From Prevotella sp. (GTDB lineage: Bacteria; Bacteroidota; Bacteroidia; Bacteroidales; Bacteroidaceae), in contig JAFYJH010000121.1 of the NCBI GenBank assembly GCA_017538195.1, positions 1-41,047 of the forward strand: 41,047 nucleotides of DNA, read 5' to 3'. A model generated the notes under the pieces. The model saw nothing but the letters and a program-made list of their open reading frames with translations, was not told the DNA's origin and ran no database searches. A program made the translations under genes and the position numbers. This document shows, piece by piece, positions 1 to 8,118 of the stretch (position 1 is its first letter; every line of letters starts with the position of its first letter).

Positions 1-82
1 AGCCCCCCCTACGGCCCCCGAGGGGGCTTCATTACTCTTTTTTTGGACTATTGTGTCCCCCTCAGGGGACGAATGGGGGGCT
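1..82. repeat. Nested palindromic repeat inside the uvrA frame
   Basis: AGCCCCCC (1-8) is matched by GGGGGGCT (75-82); inside are a CCCCC/GGGGG hairpin (15-26) and GTCCCC/GGGGAC (55-60/65-70). The whole block is read as uvrA codons between the two ATPase halves. It looks like a REP-type palindromic element that entered the gene without breaking the frame. The left end may extend past the window. Confidence 0.6.
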
Positions 83-1863
83 AAATATTTCGCAGTCAGC
101 GTATCCGCCTTCAGCAAATCTTTGGGCGTTCCTTGAAAAACCACCGCACCGCCTTTCCGACCTGCGAATGGTCCGATGTCGATGATGTAGTCGGCGGCGA
201 GCATCATATCGCGGTCGTGTTCGACGACGATGACCGTGTTTCCGAGGTCGCGCAGTTGCTTGAGCGAGTCGATGAGGCGTTGGTTGTCGCGCTGATGCAG
301 TCCGATTGAAGGCTCGTCGAGGATGTAGAGCACATTGACGAGTTGCGAACCGATTTGCGTGGCGAGGCGGATGCGCTGACTCTCACCGCCCGAAAGACTC
401 GCCGACTGGCGGTTGAGCGAGAGGTAATTCAGTCCGACGCGCAGCAGAAAATCGACGCGCGTGCGCAGTTCCTTCACGATTTCGGCGGCAATTTTCCGTT
501 GCATCGGTTCGAGATGCTCTTCCACCTGCGAGAGCCAGTCGCGCAGTTCGTCGATGTCGAGCGAAGCCACTTCCGAGATGTTTTTGTCCCAAATCCGATA
601 GGAAAGCGACTCGCGCTTGAGCCGCTGCCCCTTACATTCGGGACATTCGCAGACCGCCAGAAACTGGTCGGCCCATTTCTGTCCTGCCGCCGACTCGTCG
701 TTCTCCATCACTTGCCGCAAATACTTGATAATTCCGTCGAATTCAATGAAATAGTCGCTCGACGTGTGCACGAGTTCCTTGTTGATTCGGACGTGTTCCA
801 ACGAGCCGTAGAGAATCTCGTCCATCGCCTCCGAGGGAATCTTGCTCACGGGCGTTTTCAGGTCGAGTTCGTATTTCTGGAGAATCGCCTCGACCTGCCA
901 GAAAATCATCTGATTCTTGTATTTTCCGAGCGGCACAATCGCGCCTTCGTGGATGCTCAGACGGTCGTCGGGAATGACTTTTTGCAGGTCGATTTCGTTC
1001 ACAAAGCCCAGTCCCTTGCACTTCGGACAAGCGCCTTCGGGCGAGTTGAACGAGAAAATATTCGGCGCAGGTTCGCCGTAGCTCATTCCCGTGACGGGAT
1101 CCATCAGCCGCTTCGAGAAATTGCGAATCGCGCCCGACTCCTTTTCCATAATCATCAGTGCGCCGTCGCCTTGTTTCATCGCCGTCTGCACACTGTTGCG
1201 CAGTCGTTCTTGGTCTTTTTCCTGCACTTTCAGTCGGTCGATGACGACCTCGATGTTGTGGTTTTTATAGCGATCGACCTTCATTCCGCGCGTGATTTCC
1301 TGCACTTCGCCATCGACGCGGATGTGGATGTAGCCCTTGCGCCGCATCGCCTCGAAAAGTTCGCGGTAGTGGCCCTTGCGCTGGCGCACGAGCGGCGCGA
1401 GAATGTAAATCGCTTTTTCGCGATAGTCGTCGAGAATCATCTGCTGCACCTGCTCCTCGGTGTATTTCACCATTTTCTCGCCCGAGCGATAGCTGTAGGC
1501 CGTGCCTGCGCGAGCGTAGAGCAGTCGCAGATAGTCGTAGATTTCAGTGGTCGTGCCGACGGTCGATCGCGGATTTTTGTTCGTCGTTTTCTGCTCGATG
1601 CTGATGACGGGCGAAAGTCCCGTGATTTTATCGACATCGGGCCGCTCCATATTGCCCAGAAAATTCCGCGCATAGGCTGAGAAAGTCTCGATGTAGCGGC
1701 GTTGTCCCTCGGCGAAAATCGTGTCGAAAGCCAACGACGATTTTCCAGACCCCGACAGTCCCGTGATGACCGTCAGCGACTGGCGGGGAATCTCCACGTC
1801 GATGTTTTTGAGGTTGTGGACGCGGGCTCCCCAGACATTGATTTTCTCGTCTTCTCGTTTCAT
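1..1863 (-). CDS. uvrA: Excinuclease ABC subunit A, UvrA (N-terminal two thirds, cut by window edge)
   Basis: DNA-damage sensor of nucleotide excision repair; loads UvrB on lesions with ATP. The frame is open from ATG 1863 to base 1, giving 621 residues of a protein usually about 940 long, so the second ATPase half lies outside the window. Visible: Walker [10 protein letters not shown] at residues 35-43, ABC signature LSGGESQR near residue 488, Walker B ILDEPS near 515, VVEHD switch after it, and CPKC/CPEC cysteine pairs of the zinc modules. The first zinc pair found in most homologues is reduced (LMDP where related proteins have LMCP). Residues 595-621 are an unexpected Pro/Gly/Ser-rich stretch encoded by a palindromic repeat (1-82), just after KYL of the first ATPase half. 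It follows the T9SS cargo gene by 40 bp on the same strand. Confidence 0.97.
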   Translation of the reverse strand, partial: MKREDEKINVWGARVHNLKNIDVEIPRQSLTVITGLSGSGKSSLAFDTIFAEGQRRYIETFSAYARNFLGNMERPDVDKITGLSPVISIEQKTTNKNPRSTVGTTTEIYDYLRLLYARAGTAYSYRSGEKMVKYTEEQVQQMILDDYREKAIYILAPLVRQRKGHYRELFEAMRRKGYIHIRVDGEVQEITRGMKVDRYKNHNIEVVIDRLKVQEKDQERLRNSVQTAMKQGDGALMIMEKESGAIRNFSKRLMDPVTGMSYGEPAPNIFSFNSPEGACPKCKGLGFVNEIDLQKVIPDDRLSIHEGAIVPLGKYKNQMIFWQVEAILQKYELDLKTPVSKIPSEAMDEILYGSLEHVRINKELVHTSSDYFIEFDGIIKYLRQVMENDESAAGQKWADQFLAVCECPECKGQRLKRESLSYRIWDKNISEVASLDIDELRDWLSQVEEHLEPMQRKIAAEIVKELRTRVDFLLRVGLNYLSLNRQSASLSGGESQRIRLATQIGSQLVNVLYILDEPSIGLHQRDNQRLIDSLKQLRDLGNTVIVVEHDRDMMLAADYIIDIGPFAGRKGGAVVFQGTPKDLLKADTLTAKYLAPHSSPEGDTIVQKKSNEAPSGAVGGA

Positions 1864-1903
1864 GGAAGTTTTTCGTGGGCGTATTATATAATAAGGTGTC
1901 GCG

Positions 1904-2668
1904 TCATTCCGTCGTGTTGAAGCCAGAGTCTTCGATGTGGTCGCGCAGCAGATTCACGTCAGTTCGGATGTTGAACTCGCGTCCGTCGGCTCCTTTCGCC
2001 TTCACGACACAGAAATAAACGCCCTGTTTCACGGGCTTTCCGTTGTGTTTTCCATCCCAACCTGCCTTGTAGGTGTAGCAGTCGGTCCACGTGTAGAGTT
2101 TCTGTCCCCAGCGGTTGAAGATGTGGGCCTCGAACTCGATGATGCTCTGCGGTCCGTTGCTGCCGTGCTGCGTGCCTTTCGCCTGATAATAGTCGTTGAT
2201 TGTGTCATCGTTGGGCGAGAAGGCGTTGGGCATTTCGAGTCGGCTTTCGGAAATCGACACCGTCAGCGGGTCTTTTTCGGTCGTCCAGTATTCCTCGGTG
2301 TATTCGTATCGCTCGTCGCCTCGCGTGAAGACTGCGTAGCAGACGATTTTGTGGAATCCGGCCACCGTGAAGGTGACTTCCGTGTCCTCTTCGTAGCGAA
2401 TCAAGTAGGGCGACGATTCCTCCGAGCCGTTCAAGTGCTGCAAAGTGAAGCGCCATTCGTAGTAGGCCGACCAGCCCTCGGCGTTCTGCGGATTGGCATA
2501 AAAATTCACGCTCAGCGGTGCCGAACCCGACACGCTCGTGCCAGTTTCCTCGCCTCCTTCAGCGTTTTTTGCGACCAAATACGGGTCGATGGTGGGATAG
2601 TCTTCGGCCATCGTCGTCAAAGTTCCGAAAAGTAACGCTGCGGTGATGAATATTTGTCTGATTGTCAT
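1904..2668 (-). CDS. Secreted protein with T9SS type B sorting domain (gliding-motility C-terminal / CHU_C family)
   Basis: ATG 2668 is preferred over upstream starts because it gives a clean signal peptide (MTIRQIFITAALLFGT...MAE). The middle is a beta-rich, PKD-like region with no recognised catalytic motif. The last about 90 residues have the hallmark of the CHU_C domain: MPNAFSPNDDTINDYY, then IFNRWGQKLY, GWDGK, G-V-Y-F. In this family that C-terminus directs export through the type IX secretion system and surface attachment; a T9SS subunit (PorE) is encoded at 12.5 kb. A TATCTTTG promoter box lies at 2711-2718 and uvrA follows after 40 bp. Its surface role is unknown. Confidence 0.85.
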   Translation of the reverse strand: MTIRQIFITAALLFGTLTTMAEDYPTIDPYLVAKNAEGGEETGTSVSGSAPLSVNFYANPQNAEGWSAYYEWRFTLQHLNGSEESSPYLIRYEEDTEVTFTVAGFHKIVCYAVFTRGDERYEYTEEYWTTEKDPLTVSISESRLEMPNAFSPNDDTINDYYQAKGTQHGSNGPQSIIEFEAHIFNRWGQKLYTWTDCYTYKAGWDGKHNGKPVKQGVYFCVVKAKGADGREFNIRTDVNLLRDHIEDSGFNTTE

Positions 2669-2710
2669 GTTAAAAATCGATTTTTTGGGTAAAAACTGAT
2701 AAATTTTCTG

Positions 2711-2718
2711 CAAAGATA
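2711..2718 (-). promoter_or_regulatory. Bacteroidota -7 box upstream of the T9SS cargo gene
   Basis: TATCTTTG on the minus strand fits TAnnTTTG and lies 42 bp before ATG 2668. No good -33 TTTG was seen at the right distance. Confidence 0.55.
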
Positions 2719-2762
2719 CGAAAAAGTTGTCGGATGTGTGCGTGTGGTTGAGAGTTTTTTTG

Positions 2763-2770
2763 TATTTTTG
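2763..2770 (+). promoter_or_regulatory. Bacteroidota -7 box upstream of the LysM gene
   Basis: TATTTTTG fits TAnnTTTG, 26 bp before ATG 2797. It is divergent from the box at 2711-2718, so one short region drives both directions. The -33 element is weak. Confidence 0.5.
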
Positions 2771-2796
2771 TACTCTGAAATCAAAATTCCATCAAG

Positions 2797-4155
2797 ATGA
2801 GACATTTTTTAAGATACTTTTTCGTCCTTTCGGCTTTCGTGACAAGCCTCTCGCTGATGGCGCAAACCACGCAGTGGCGCGACATCTACAAGGCGAAGAA
2901 AAAGGACACGATTTATGGCATCGCCCAGAAGTACAACATCACGCTCGACGAGTTGAAAGAGGCCAATCCTGAGATGAAAAAGGAGGATTATCAGCTCAAG
3001 AAGGGCGATTTCGTGTTTATTCCGTTTGAAAAGACGAAGGCCGACGTCGAGGCCGAGAAAAACAAGCCTGCGTTGCCCGACCGCAGCGACATTCAGAAGC
3101 GTGCGATTCGCGTGGGCGTGATGCTGCCGCTGCACAACGTCGATGGCGACGGACGGCGCATGGTGGAATACTATCGCGGCCTGCTGATGGCTTGCGACAG
3201 CCTGCGTCGGCAGGGCATTTCCACCGATGTTCGCGCGTGGAACGTGGCGATTGATTCCGACATTCGCGAAACGCTCTTGCAAGAAGGCGCGAGCGACTGC
3301 GACATCATCTTCGGACCGCTCTACACGAAGCAAGTGAAGCCGCTTGCGAACTTCTGCAAGACCTACGACATCCGAATGGTGATTCCGTTCTCGATCAGCG
3401 GCGACGATGTGGCGCAATATCCGCAGATTTTCCAAGTCTATCAGAGTGGCGCGTGGCAGAATCAGGCGATGATCAGCGCCTATTTGGAGCGATTCCCGAA
3501 CCATCACGCCGTTTTCATCGACTGCAACGACTCGACCAGTCGCAAAGGCGCTTTCACGATGGCACTTCGGAAGCAACTCGACGAAAACAAAATCACCTAC
3601 AACGTCACGAACCTGAAAACGCCCGACGACGCTTTCTCGAAGGCGTTCAACCGCTCGAAACCCAATGTCGTCATTCTGAATACGGGTCGGTCGCCCGAAC
3701 TCAACCAGACGCTCGCCAAACTCAACCTGCTCCGTCAGCGCGATGCAGGCGTGGCCGTGACGCTCTTCGGCTACACCGATTGGCTGCTCTACACCGAGCC
3801 TTTCGGCGACTATTTCCACCGCTACGACACCTACATTCCCACGAATTTCTACTACAACGCGCAGTCGCGATCCACACAGCAGTTGGAGCAGAACTACAAG
3901 CAGTGGTTCAAGGAAGATATGCTGTTTGCCCTGCCGCATTTCGCCATCACCGGCTACGATCACGGGCAGTTTTTCCTGCGCGGACTCCACCAGTATGGCA
4001 CGGCCTTCCGAGGCACGAAAGACCAGCGCGTGAAGGCGGCTTTGCAGACGCAGTTGTACTTCAAGCCTGTCTCGCAAACGGGCGGAATGCAAAATTCGCA
4101 CTTTATGTTGGTTCATTACAAGCCGAACAAGACGATTGAGGCGATAAACTATTGA
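2797..4155 (+). CDS. LysM domain plus periplasmic-binding-protein-like domain, exported
   Basis: Residues 1-22 are a signal peptide (ends SLMAQ). Residues about 28-78 form a LysM peptidoglycan-binding module (KKKDTIYGIAQKYNITLDEL...LKKGDFVFIP). From about residue 100 to the end is a type I periplasmic-binding fold of the ABC-substrate/receptor-ligand type (IRVGVMLPLHNVDGDGRRMVEYYRGLLMA). This architecture is common in Bacteroidales; the ligand is unknown, and there is no neighbouring ABC importer, so a sensory or cell-wall role is as likely as transport. The PorT-like barrel gene follows 23 bp downstream, the gap filled by a heptamer array. Confidence 0.88.
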   Translation: MRHFLRYFFVLSAFVTSLSLMAQTTQWRDIYKAKKKDTIYGIAQKYNITLDELKEANPEMKKEDYQLKKGDFVFIPFEKTKADVEAEKNKPALPDRSDIQKRAIRVGVMLPLHNVDGDGRRMVEYYRGLLMACDSLRRQGISTDVRAWNVAIDSDIRETLLQEGASDCDIIFGPLYTKQVKPLANFCKTYDIRMVIPFSISGDDVAQYPQIFQVYQSGAWQNQAMISAYLERFPNHHAVFIDCNDSTSRKGAFTMALRKQLDENKITYNVTNLKTPDDAFSKAFNRSKPNVVILNTGRSPELNQTLAKLNLLRQRDAGVAVTLFGYTDWLLYTEPFGDYFHRYDTYIPTNFYYNAQSRSTQQLEQNYKQWFKEDMLFALPHFAITGYDHGQFFLRGLHQYGTAFRGTKDQRVKAALQTQLYFKPVSQTGGMQNSHFMLVHYKPNKTIEAINY

Positions 4156-4157
4156 AA

Positions 4158-4218
4158 ATGAAGAATGAAAAGTGAAGAATGAAGAATATTTTTCTTTTTT
4201 ACCTTTTTACCCTTTTGC
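4158..4218 (+). repeat. Heptamer array ATGAAGA x4, then octamer-like TTTTTACC repeats, running into a gene start
   Basis: Four consecutive heptamers (ATGAAGA, ATGAAAA, GTGAAGA, ATGAAGA) fill 4158-4185. The start codon of the next gene (4179) is the ATG of the last heptamer. About 4193-4218 then reads TTTTTACC-type octamers that encode the signal-peptide core. Similar T/AACC octamers recur at 18181-18200 and 23802-23853. Confidence 0.75.
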
Positions 4219-4919
4219 CTTTGCAGATGCAGGCGCAGGTCGGCGAACATCGCAACGGACTCGCCGTCGGCGTGAATGGCGGCTACGCGCTGACCAACAT
4301 CGGCTTTGTGCCGAGCGTTTCGCAGGGATTTCACGGCGGTATGACGGGCGGTCTGACGATTCGCTATGTCAGCGAGAAATATTTCACTGCGATTTGCTCC
4401 GTGCAGGCCGAAATCAACTACACGCAAATGGGTTGGAAGGAGAAGATTCTCGACAGCGACGACCAACCTGTCATCAACCGTGTGACGGGACTTGCCGAGG
4501 AATACAGCCGCACGATCAACTACGTTCAAGTGCCCGTTTTCGCCCATCTCGCGTGGGGTCGCGAGCAGCGTGGCGCACAGTTTTTCTTTCAGGTAGGGCC
4601 GCAGTTCGGTTTCTATCTCAATGAAAGCACGAAGTCGAATTTCGAATGGAGCGAGCGCAACATGATTGACCGCGTGAATCCCGTTTGTGCGCAGGACACG
4701 ATGGCCGTCGAGCATAAATTCGACTACGGCATCGCCGCAGGCATCGGCCTCGAATATTCCGTTCCCCGAATCGGCCATTTCCAACTCGAAGCCCGCTATT
4801 ACTACGGCCTCGGCAACATCTACGGCGACACGAAGCGCGACTATTTCGCCAAGTCGAACCTCGGCAGCATCGTCTTCAAACTCGCGTGGCTGTTCGACCT
4901 GAAGCGCACGAAAAATTAG
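4179..4919 (+). CDS. PorT-family outer membrane beta-barrel protein
   Basis: 246 residues with a signal peptide (MKNIFLFYLFTLLPLQMQAQ) and alternating beta strands ending in an aromatic-rich strand (SIVFKLAWLFDLKR). The pattern (GLAVGVNGGYALTNIG near the start, YVQVPVFAHLAWG mid-protein, FDYGIAAGIGLEY, then LEARYYYGLGNIY) fits the Bacteroidota outer-membrane barrel family PF13568, also called PorT-like. Specific cargo or partner cannot be told. The start lies inside a heptamer repeat and the signal-peptide codons are made of TTTTTACC-like repeats, so the export signal seems to have been assembled from repeat DNA. It is likely cotranscribed with the LysM gene. Confidence 0.85.
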   Translation: MKNIFLFYLFTLLPLQMQAQVGEHRNGLAVGVNGGYALTNIGFVPSVSQGFHGGMTGGLTIRYVSEKYFTAICSVQAEINYTQMGWKEKILDSDDQPVINRVTGLAEEYSRTINYVQVPVFAHLAWGREQRGAQFFFQVGPQFGFYLNESTKSNFEWSERNMIDRVNPVCAQDTMAVEHKFDYGIAAGIGLEYSVPRIGHFQLEARYYYGLGNIYGDTKRDYFAKSNLGSIVFKLAWLFDLKRTKN

Positions 4920-4957
4920 GCTCTGATTTCCTAAAAATAAAATTTTTTTTCGTCGTT

Positions 4958-4987
4958 TGCAACTTTTTGGATGTTCGGTGCGTCTAA
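4958..4987 (+). promoter_or_regulatory. Probable ECF-sigma promoter (autoregulation)
   Basis: TGCAAC at 4958-4963 and CGTCTAA at 4981-4987 are separated by 17 bp, 25 bp before ATG 5013. The AAC -35 and CGTC -10 pair is the usual form for ECF sigma factors and differs from the house-keeping TAnnTTTG. Since the operon encodes an ECF sigma factor, autoregulation is the simple inference. Confidence 0.6.
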
Positions 4988-5012
4988 CAGTTGAATTAAC
5001 ATCAAAAAAGTA

Positions 5013-5693
5013 ATGAATATGAAACAGAAAATTTTGATTTTTGCGCTGATGTTCGTCTTGGGAACGGCAGCCGTCGCCCAACCGAAGCATCGCCACCACG
5101 CAGTGGCAGAAACCACTGCTGTAGTAACAAATGCAGCCGCCAATGCAAATGCCGACGAGGGCGTTGAGGCTTTTTCCGACACGACAAGCATCGCCGAAGA
5201 AAATGCAACGGTTCCCCACGTTTACGTGGACGACGACTTTGACTTCGACGACTTCGAGGACTTCGAGGATATGCCCAGATGGTTGCGGTCGCTGTTGGGC
5301 GGTTCGGTTGGAGTTTTCGGCGGAATTTTTCTCATTCTGATGCTCGTTTTTGCTGTTTTGCTTGCCCTCGCGCCGTTTGTCGCTCTCGTTCTGATTCTGC
5401 GCTACCTGATTCGTCAGCACAACGACCGTGTGACATTGGCATCGAAGGCGATGGAGTCGGGGCAGCCGATTCCCGAGGAGTTGATGCCCGTCGATAAGCA
5501 GAGCGACGAATACCTGCGTCGTCGGGGAATCCGAAACATCTGGATCGGCATCGGAATGGCGATTATGTTCGGCTTCTGGGATGCCGACCTGCTCACCGGC
5601 GTTGGCTTCCTCGTGCTTTGCTACGGCATCGGACAGGTTTTCATCGCCCGCTCGTCGAAGAAAAAGAACGATGTCGAGAATATGAATCCGTAA
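5013..5693 (+). CDS. DUF6249-type membrane protein, first gene of the ECF operon
   Basis: 226 residues: signal peptide ending AVAQ, a low-complexity acidic region (FDFDDFEDFEDM, about 72-88), then membrane segments at about 96-130 and 172-205. The loop RYLIRQHNDRVTLASKAMESG followed by PIPEEL matches the DUF6249 pattern common in Bacteroidales. The sigma gene starts 13 bp downstream, so it is probably cotranscribed and may sense or respond to envelope stress together with DUF5056. Molecular activity is unknown. The promoter in front looks ECF-dependent. Confidence 0.8.
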   Translation: MNMKQKILIFALMFVLGTAAVAQPKHRHHAVAETTAVVTNAAANANADEGVEAFSDTTSIAEENATVPHVYVDDDFDFDDFEDFEDMPRWLRSLLGGSVGVFGGIFLILMLVFAVLLALAPFVALVLILRYLIRQHNDRVTLASKAMESGQPIPEELMPVDKQSDEYLRRRGIRNIWIGIGMAIMFGFWDADLLTGVGFLVLCYGIGQVFIARSSKKKNDVENMNP

Positions 5694-5706
5694 AAAACGG
5701 TCAGCG

Positions 5707-6237
5707 ATGGATGCCGGCGAACTCACTCTCTTGACACAGGTGACGGTGTTTCACAACAGGCGGGCTTTTGGTCGGCTTGTTGAGAAATACCAGTCGCCTA
5801 TTCGCCGGTTTTTCCTGAACCAGACGGGCGGCGACGAGCCGTTGAGCGACGATTTGGCGCAAGACACATTCGTGAAGGCGTGGCTCAACATTTCGACGTT
5901 TCGCGGTGCGGCGAACTTCTCGACTTGGCTCTATCGAATCGCCTACAACGTGTTCTACGACTACACGCGAAGCCATAAAATCACGGAGGAAATCGACCAA
6001 GTGGTGGCTCTTCGACAAGCAAGTTCGGGCGACACGGCGTTGCGACTCGACTTGCAGCAGGCACTGAGCATCCTCTCGCCCGCCGAGCGCAGTTGCATCA
6101 CGCTGCAAATGATGGAAGGACAGCCGATTGACAAAATCAGCGAAATCACGGAAATGGCCGAGGGAACGGTGAAAAGTCATCTTTCGCGAGGGAAACAGAA
6201 ACTGGCGATGTTTTTGAGGAAAAATGGTTACGGTTGA
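5707..6237 (+). CDS. RNA polymerase ECF-type sigma-70 factor
   Basis: 176 residues, normal for the ECF class. Region 2 is seen as FGRLVEKYQSPIRRFFLNQ...DLAQDTFVKAWLNISTFRG...FSTWLYRIAYNVFYDYTR (about 20-95), and region 4 as LSPAERSCITLQMMEG...ISEITEMAEGTVKSHLSRGKQKL (about 120-172). It redirects RNA polymerase to a private set of promoters. It sits between a DUF6249 membrane protein and a DUF5056 membrane protein that is a candidate anti-sigma factor. The TGCAAC-N17-CGTCTAA site at 4958 is a likely target. Confidence 0.95.
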   Translation: MDAGELTLLTQVTVFHNRRAFGRLVEKYQSPIRRFFLNQTGGDEPLSDDLAQDTFVKAWLNISTFRGAANFSTWLYRIAYNVFYDYTRSHKITEEIDQVVALRQASSGDTALRLDLQQALSILSPAERSCITLQMMEGQPIDKISEITEMAEGTVKSHLSRGKQKLAMFLRKNGYG

Positions 6238-6241
6238 AAAA

Positions 6242-6318
6242 TTAAAAGTTAAAAATTAAAAGTTAAAAATGACGCTTTTCGATTTGCATTTCTCACTTCA
6301 CACTCCACACTTCACACT
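6242..6318 (+). repeat. Two heptamer arrays between sigma and DUF5056 genes
   Basis: 6242-6269 is TTAAAAG/TTAAAAA alternating four times; 6291-6318 is four heptamers of the TCACACT type. A 29-bp stretch (6287-6315) recurs exactly, inverted, at 23108-23136, next to the same TTAAAAA-type array, so the whole composite block is present twice in opposite orientation 16.8 kb apart. Confidence 0.8.
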
Positions 6319-6336
6319 TCACAAAAAGAAAAGAAT

Positions 6337-6735
6337 ATGAACTACGACAAGAATAACTACAAACAGCCGCTGAGCGACGACGAACTCGTGGCGATGTTTT
6401 TCGAGGAAAATCGACAGGAAATCGAGGACGGCGGCTTTTCGCAGCACGTGATGAAGCAACTGCCGTCGCAGTCGATACGGCTCAGTCGCATCTGGACGCT
6501 CGTGTGCTCGGTCGTGGGTGTCGCGTTCTTCTTCCTTGCCGACGGCATCGGCCAGTTGAAACTCGTCCTTTTCAACGCGACGGGCAATTTCGTGGGCTTC
6601 CTTGCGTCGATCGACTTCCACAGTTGGTCGCCACTGATGGTTCTCGCGGCAATCGGCCTGCTGATGGTTTTCGGCGCGTGGAACATCGCCGAGAATTGGG
6701 AATATCGCGAGCGACTTTCCCAAACATTTAAATAA
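6337..6735 (+). CDS. DUF5056-type small membrane protein, candidate anti-sigma factor
   Basis: 132 residues. The N-terminal soluble part (DDELVAMFFEENRQEIEDGG, then FSQHVMKQLP) matches the DUF5056 pattern seen beside ECF sigma genes in Bacteroidales. Two membrane spans follow (about 53-72 and 88-118). A cytoplasmic N-terminus plus membrane anchor downstream of a sigma gene suggests an anti-sigma role, but no ZAS/HxxxCxxC zinc motif is present, so this is inference from position. The 99-bp gap to the sigma gene is filled with heptamer repeats. Confidence 0.72.
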   Translation: MNYDKNNYKQPLSDDELVAMFFEENRQEIEDGGFSQHVMKQLPSQSIRLSRIWTLVCSVVGVAFFFLADGIGQLKLVLFNATGNFVGFLASIDFHSWSPLMVLAAIGLLMVFGAWNIAENWEYRERLSQTFK

Positions 6736-6738
6736 ATA

Positions 6739-6816
6739 CGCCAGTTCGCGAATTGGCGTAAGTGATGGAAATCTCCCCAAAAAACGCTTAACGGACAAAT
6801 CGGTTAAGCGTTTTTT
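6739..6816. terminator. Double hairpin, bidirectional terminator between convergent genes
   Basis: First an imperfect 20-bp palindrome (6739-6758, CGCCAGTTCG...TTGGCG). Then AAAACGCTTAAC (6781-6792) pairs with GTTAAGCGTTTT (6803-6814), flanked by A and T runs, so it can end transcription on both strands. The stop codon of the minus-strand gene (6816-6818) touches it. Confidence 0.9.
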
Positions 6817-7583
6817 CATGGGAAATGGCGTAGGAAATTTTCTCTGAGTGTTCTGGCGTTGTTCTCGCCGAACAAAATCCTGTTCGTCTGCCTTTTCAGC
6901 CGGTCGATGCGCTTGTTGTCCGTTTCCAAAGCGTAAGACATCATCCGTTCCGTGATGCCCAACCGAATCATCATGCAGATGTAGATGTGGTTTTTCTTCA
7001 TGTTGAGAAACGACGAGATGAAGTGATAATAGTCTTTGTGGTGGCTGATAAACGCTTTTTCAAGGTCGGCCCATTCTTTTTCGGTCGGCGGAAGATAGTC
7101 TTTGTGGTATTCGCTGAACTTCTTCTTAAAAGCCTCGATGTGTTTTTGGAAATGGGTGTTGTTGGCTGCTTCGTCGAAGTTCTTTTCCTGCAACTGCATC
7201 CGAAGCGTTTCCAATTGCTTTTGAAGTCTGTCGGTTTCTTCTTTCAATGTGCGGTGCGTGCGCGAATTTTTGTTGTTCAAACACGTGATTTCCCGTCGAT
7301 GCTCTTCCATCTGCCTTTCTTTTTCCTCCAATATTTTCTCCAATTCTTCTTTTGTAACTCTCAACATTTCAATTTCCTTGGATTTCTGGGATTTCTGATG
7401 GAAATTGTGCATGGTGTTGTAGATGAGAAAGGCGAAAGTGGACAAGACAATTAGTATGACCGCGTGGCTGTACTTCTCCGAAGATTGCAACCACGAAATT
7501 GCTTCATCTTTTTGTTGTGTGCAGGCTGTAAGTGTTACTAACAACTGCAAAACGGGGATAATTTTCTTTGTTGGCTGTTTCAT
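6816..7583 (-). CDS. Membrane lipoprotein with coiled coil and degenerate C-terminal HTH
   Basis: Start ATG 7583 gives a lipoprotein signal (MKQPTKKIIPVLQLLVTLTAC, Cys21). A membrane span follows at about 38-58, then a long charged coiled coil (about 70-150). The C-terminal 60 residues (ICMMIRLGITERMMSYALET...RIDRLKRQTNRILFG) resemble the degenerate LuxR-type helix-turn-helix that ends many Bacteroidales TPR regulators (the family pattern is LRLG-xxxKEIA...VxxxRxRIRKKL). It lacks the TPR half. A membrane-tethered regulator is plausible but unproven. A TATTTTTG box lies only 5 nt before the ATG, so its message may be leaderless. Confidence 0.72.
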   Translation of the reverse strand: MKQPTKKIIPVLQLLVTLTACTQQKDEAISWLQSSEKYSHAVILIVLSTFAFLIYNTMHNFHQKSQKSKEIEMLRVTKEELEKILEEKERQMEEHRREITCLNNKNSRTHRTLKEETDRLQKQLETLRMQLQEKNFDEAANNTHFQKHIEAFKKKFSEYHKDYLPPTEKEWADLEKAFISHHKDYYHFISSFLNMKKNHIYICMMIRLGITERMMSYALETDNKRIDRLKRQTNRILFGENNARTLRENFLRHFP

Positions 7584-7588
7584 GCGTG

Positions 7589-7596
7589 CAAAAATA
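7589..7596 (-). promoter_or_regulatory. TAnnTTTG box directly before ATG 7583
   Basis: TATTTTTG on the minus strand with a TTG about 23 bp upstream. Only 5 nt separate the box from ATG 7583, which places the expected transcription start at or next to the start codon. Confidence 0.5.
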
Positions 7597-7685
7597 ATCA
7601 TTAAAAGCGGAAATTTCTTCAATAAGTTGTATCTTTTATGTTTTTTTTGTGATATTAAAAATATTTTAGACCCTATTTCTTGTCA

Positions 7686-7931
7686 TTATTTGATGTTTAA
7701 ACACCTGTTGTATTCACAAGGACACAGATTTTTATCGTGGCAATACGGACGATTCGTTTTTGTCGAGCCCTTTTTGGCCTGACAATACGTACATTTGCCA
7801 TGAAGTCTTTCTTCTGTAGAGAGCAATGATTTTCGATAATGCCATCTCCACCAAATATGCTTGTAGATCTTTCTATAAAGATTTCCAAGCATGTTCACTA
7901 CAGAATTCTTGTGCCGATTTTCTTGTTCCAT
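7686..7931 (-). CDS. Small cysteine-rich protein, unknown
   Basis: 81 residues, not recognised. The N-terminal half is basic and aromatic (YRKIYKHIWWRWHYRK); the C-terminal third has six cysteines (CTYCQ...YCHD...LCPCEYNRC) that could bind a metal or form disulfides. There is no signal peptide. The upstream region is AT-rich as usual for Bacteroidota starts, and a TACCTTTG promoter with TTGAC lies 370 bp upstream on the same strand (8298-8328), leaving a long leader with hairpins. It could instead be a chance ORF downstream of a small RNA. Confidence 0.4.
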   Translation of the reverse strand: MEQENRHKNSVVNMLGNLYRKIYKHIWWRWHYRKSLLSTEERLHGKCTYCQAKKGSTKTNRPYCHDKNLCPCEYNRCLNIK

Positions 7932-8118
7932 ATTTTAATTGTTTTTTTTGAGTAGGGGAGGCCGATTTAGCGTGTAATCAGCCTTACCCCAGAGAGTTTA
8001 CATCATCTTTATTATTACTCACATAACAGCCTCACGCTAATTTTTGTAACAGGAAGAAACAAAAACAGGTTGTTTGCTCTTTATATTCACACATCGCATT
8101 GCTCAGCGACGATTTGAG

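Noticed and set aside
343-1680. 445-residue plus-strand ORF opposite uvrA
   Set aside because: Antisense shadow of a clear uvrA frame; no family pattern, Arg/Phe/Val-rich composition typical of the complement of this codon usage. The same holds for the long antisense ORFs at 2809-4116, 4149-5726, 17024-18160, 18707-20011, 21531-22616 and 27403-28629.
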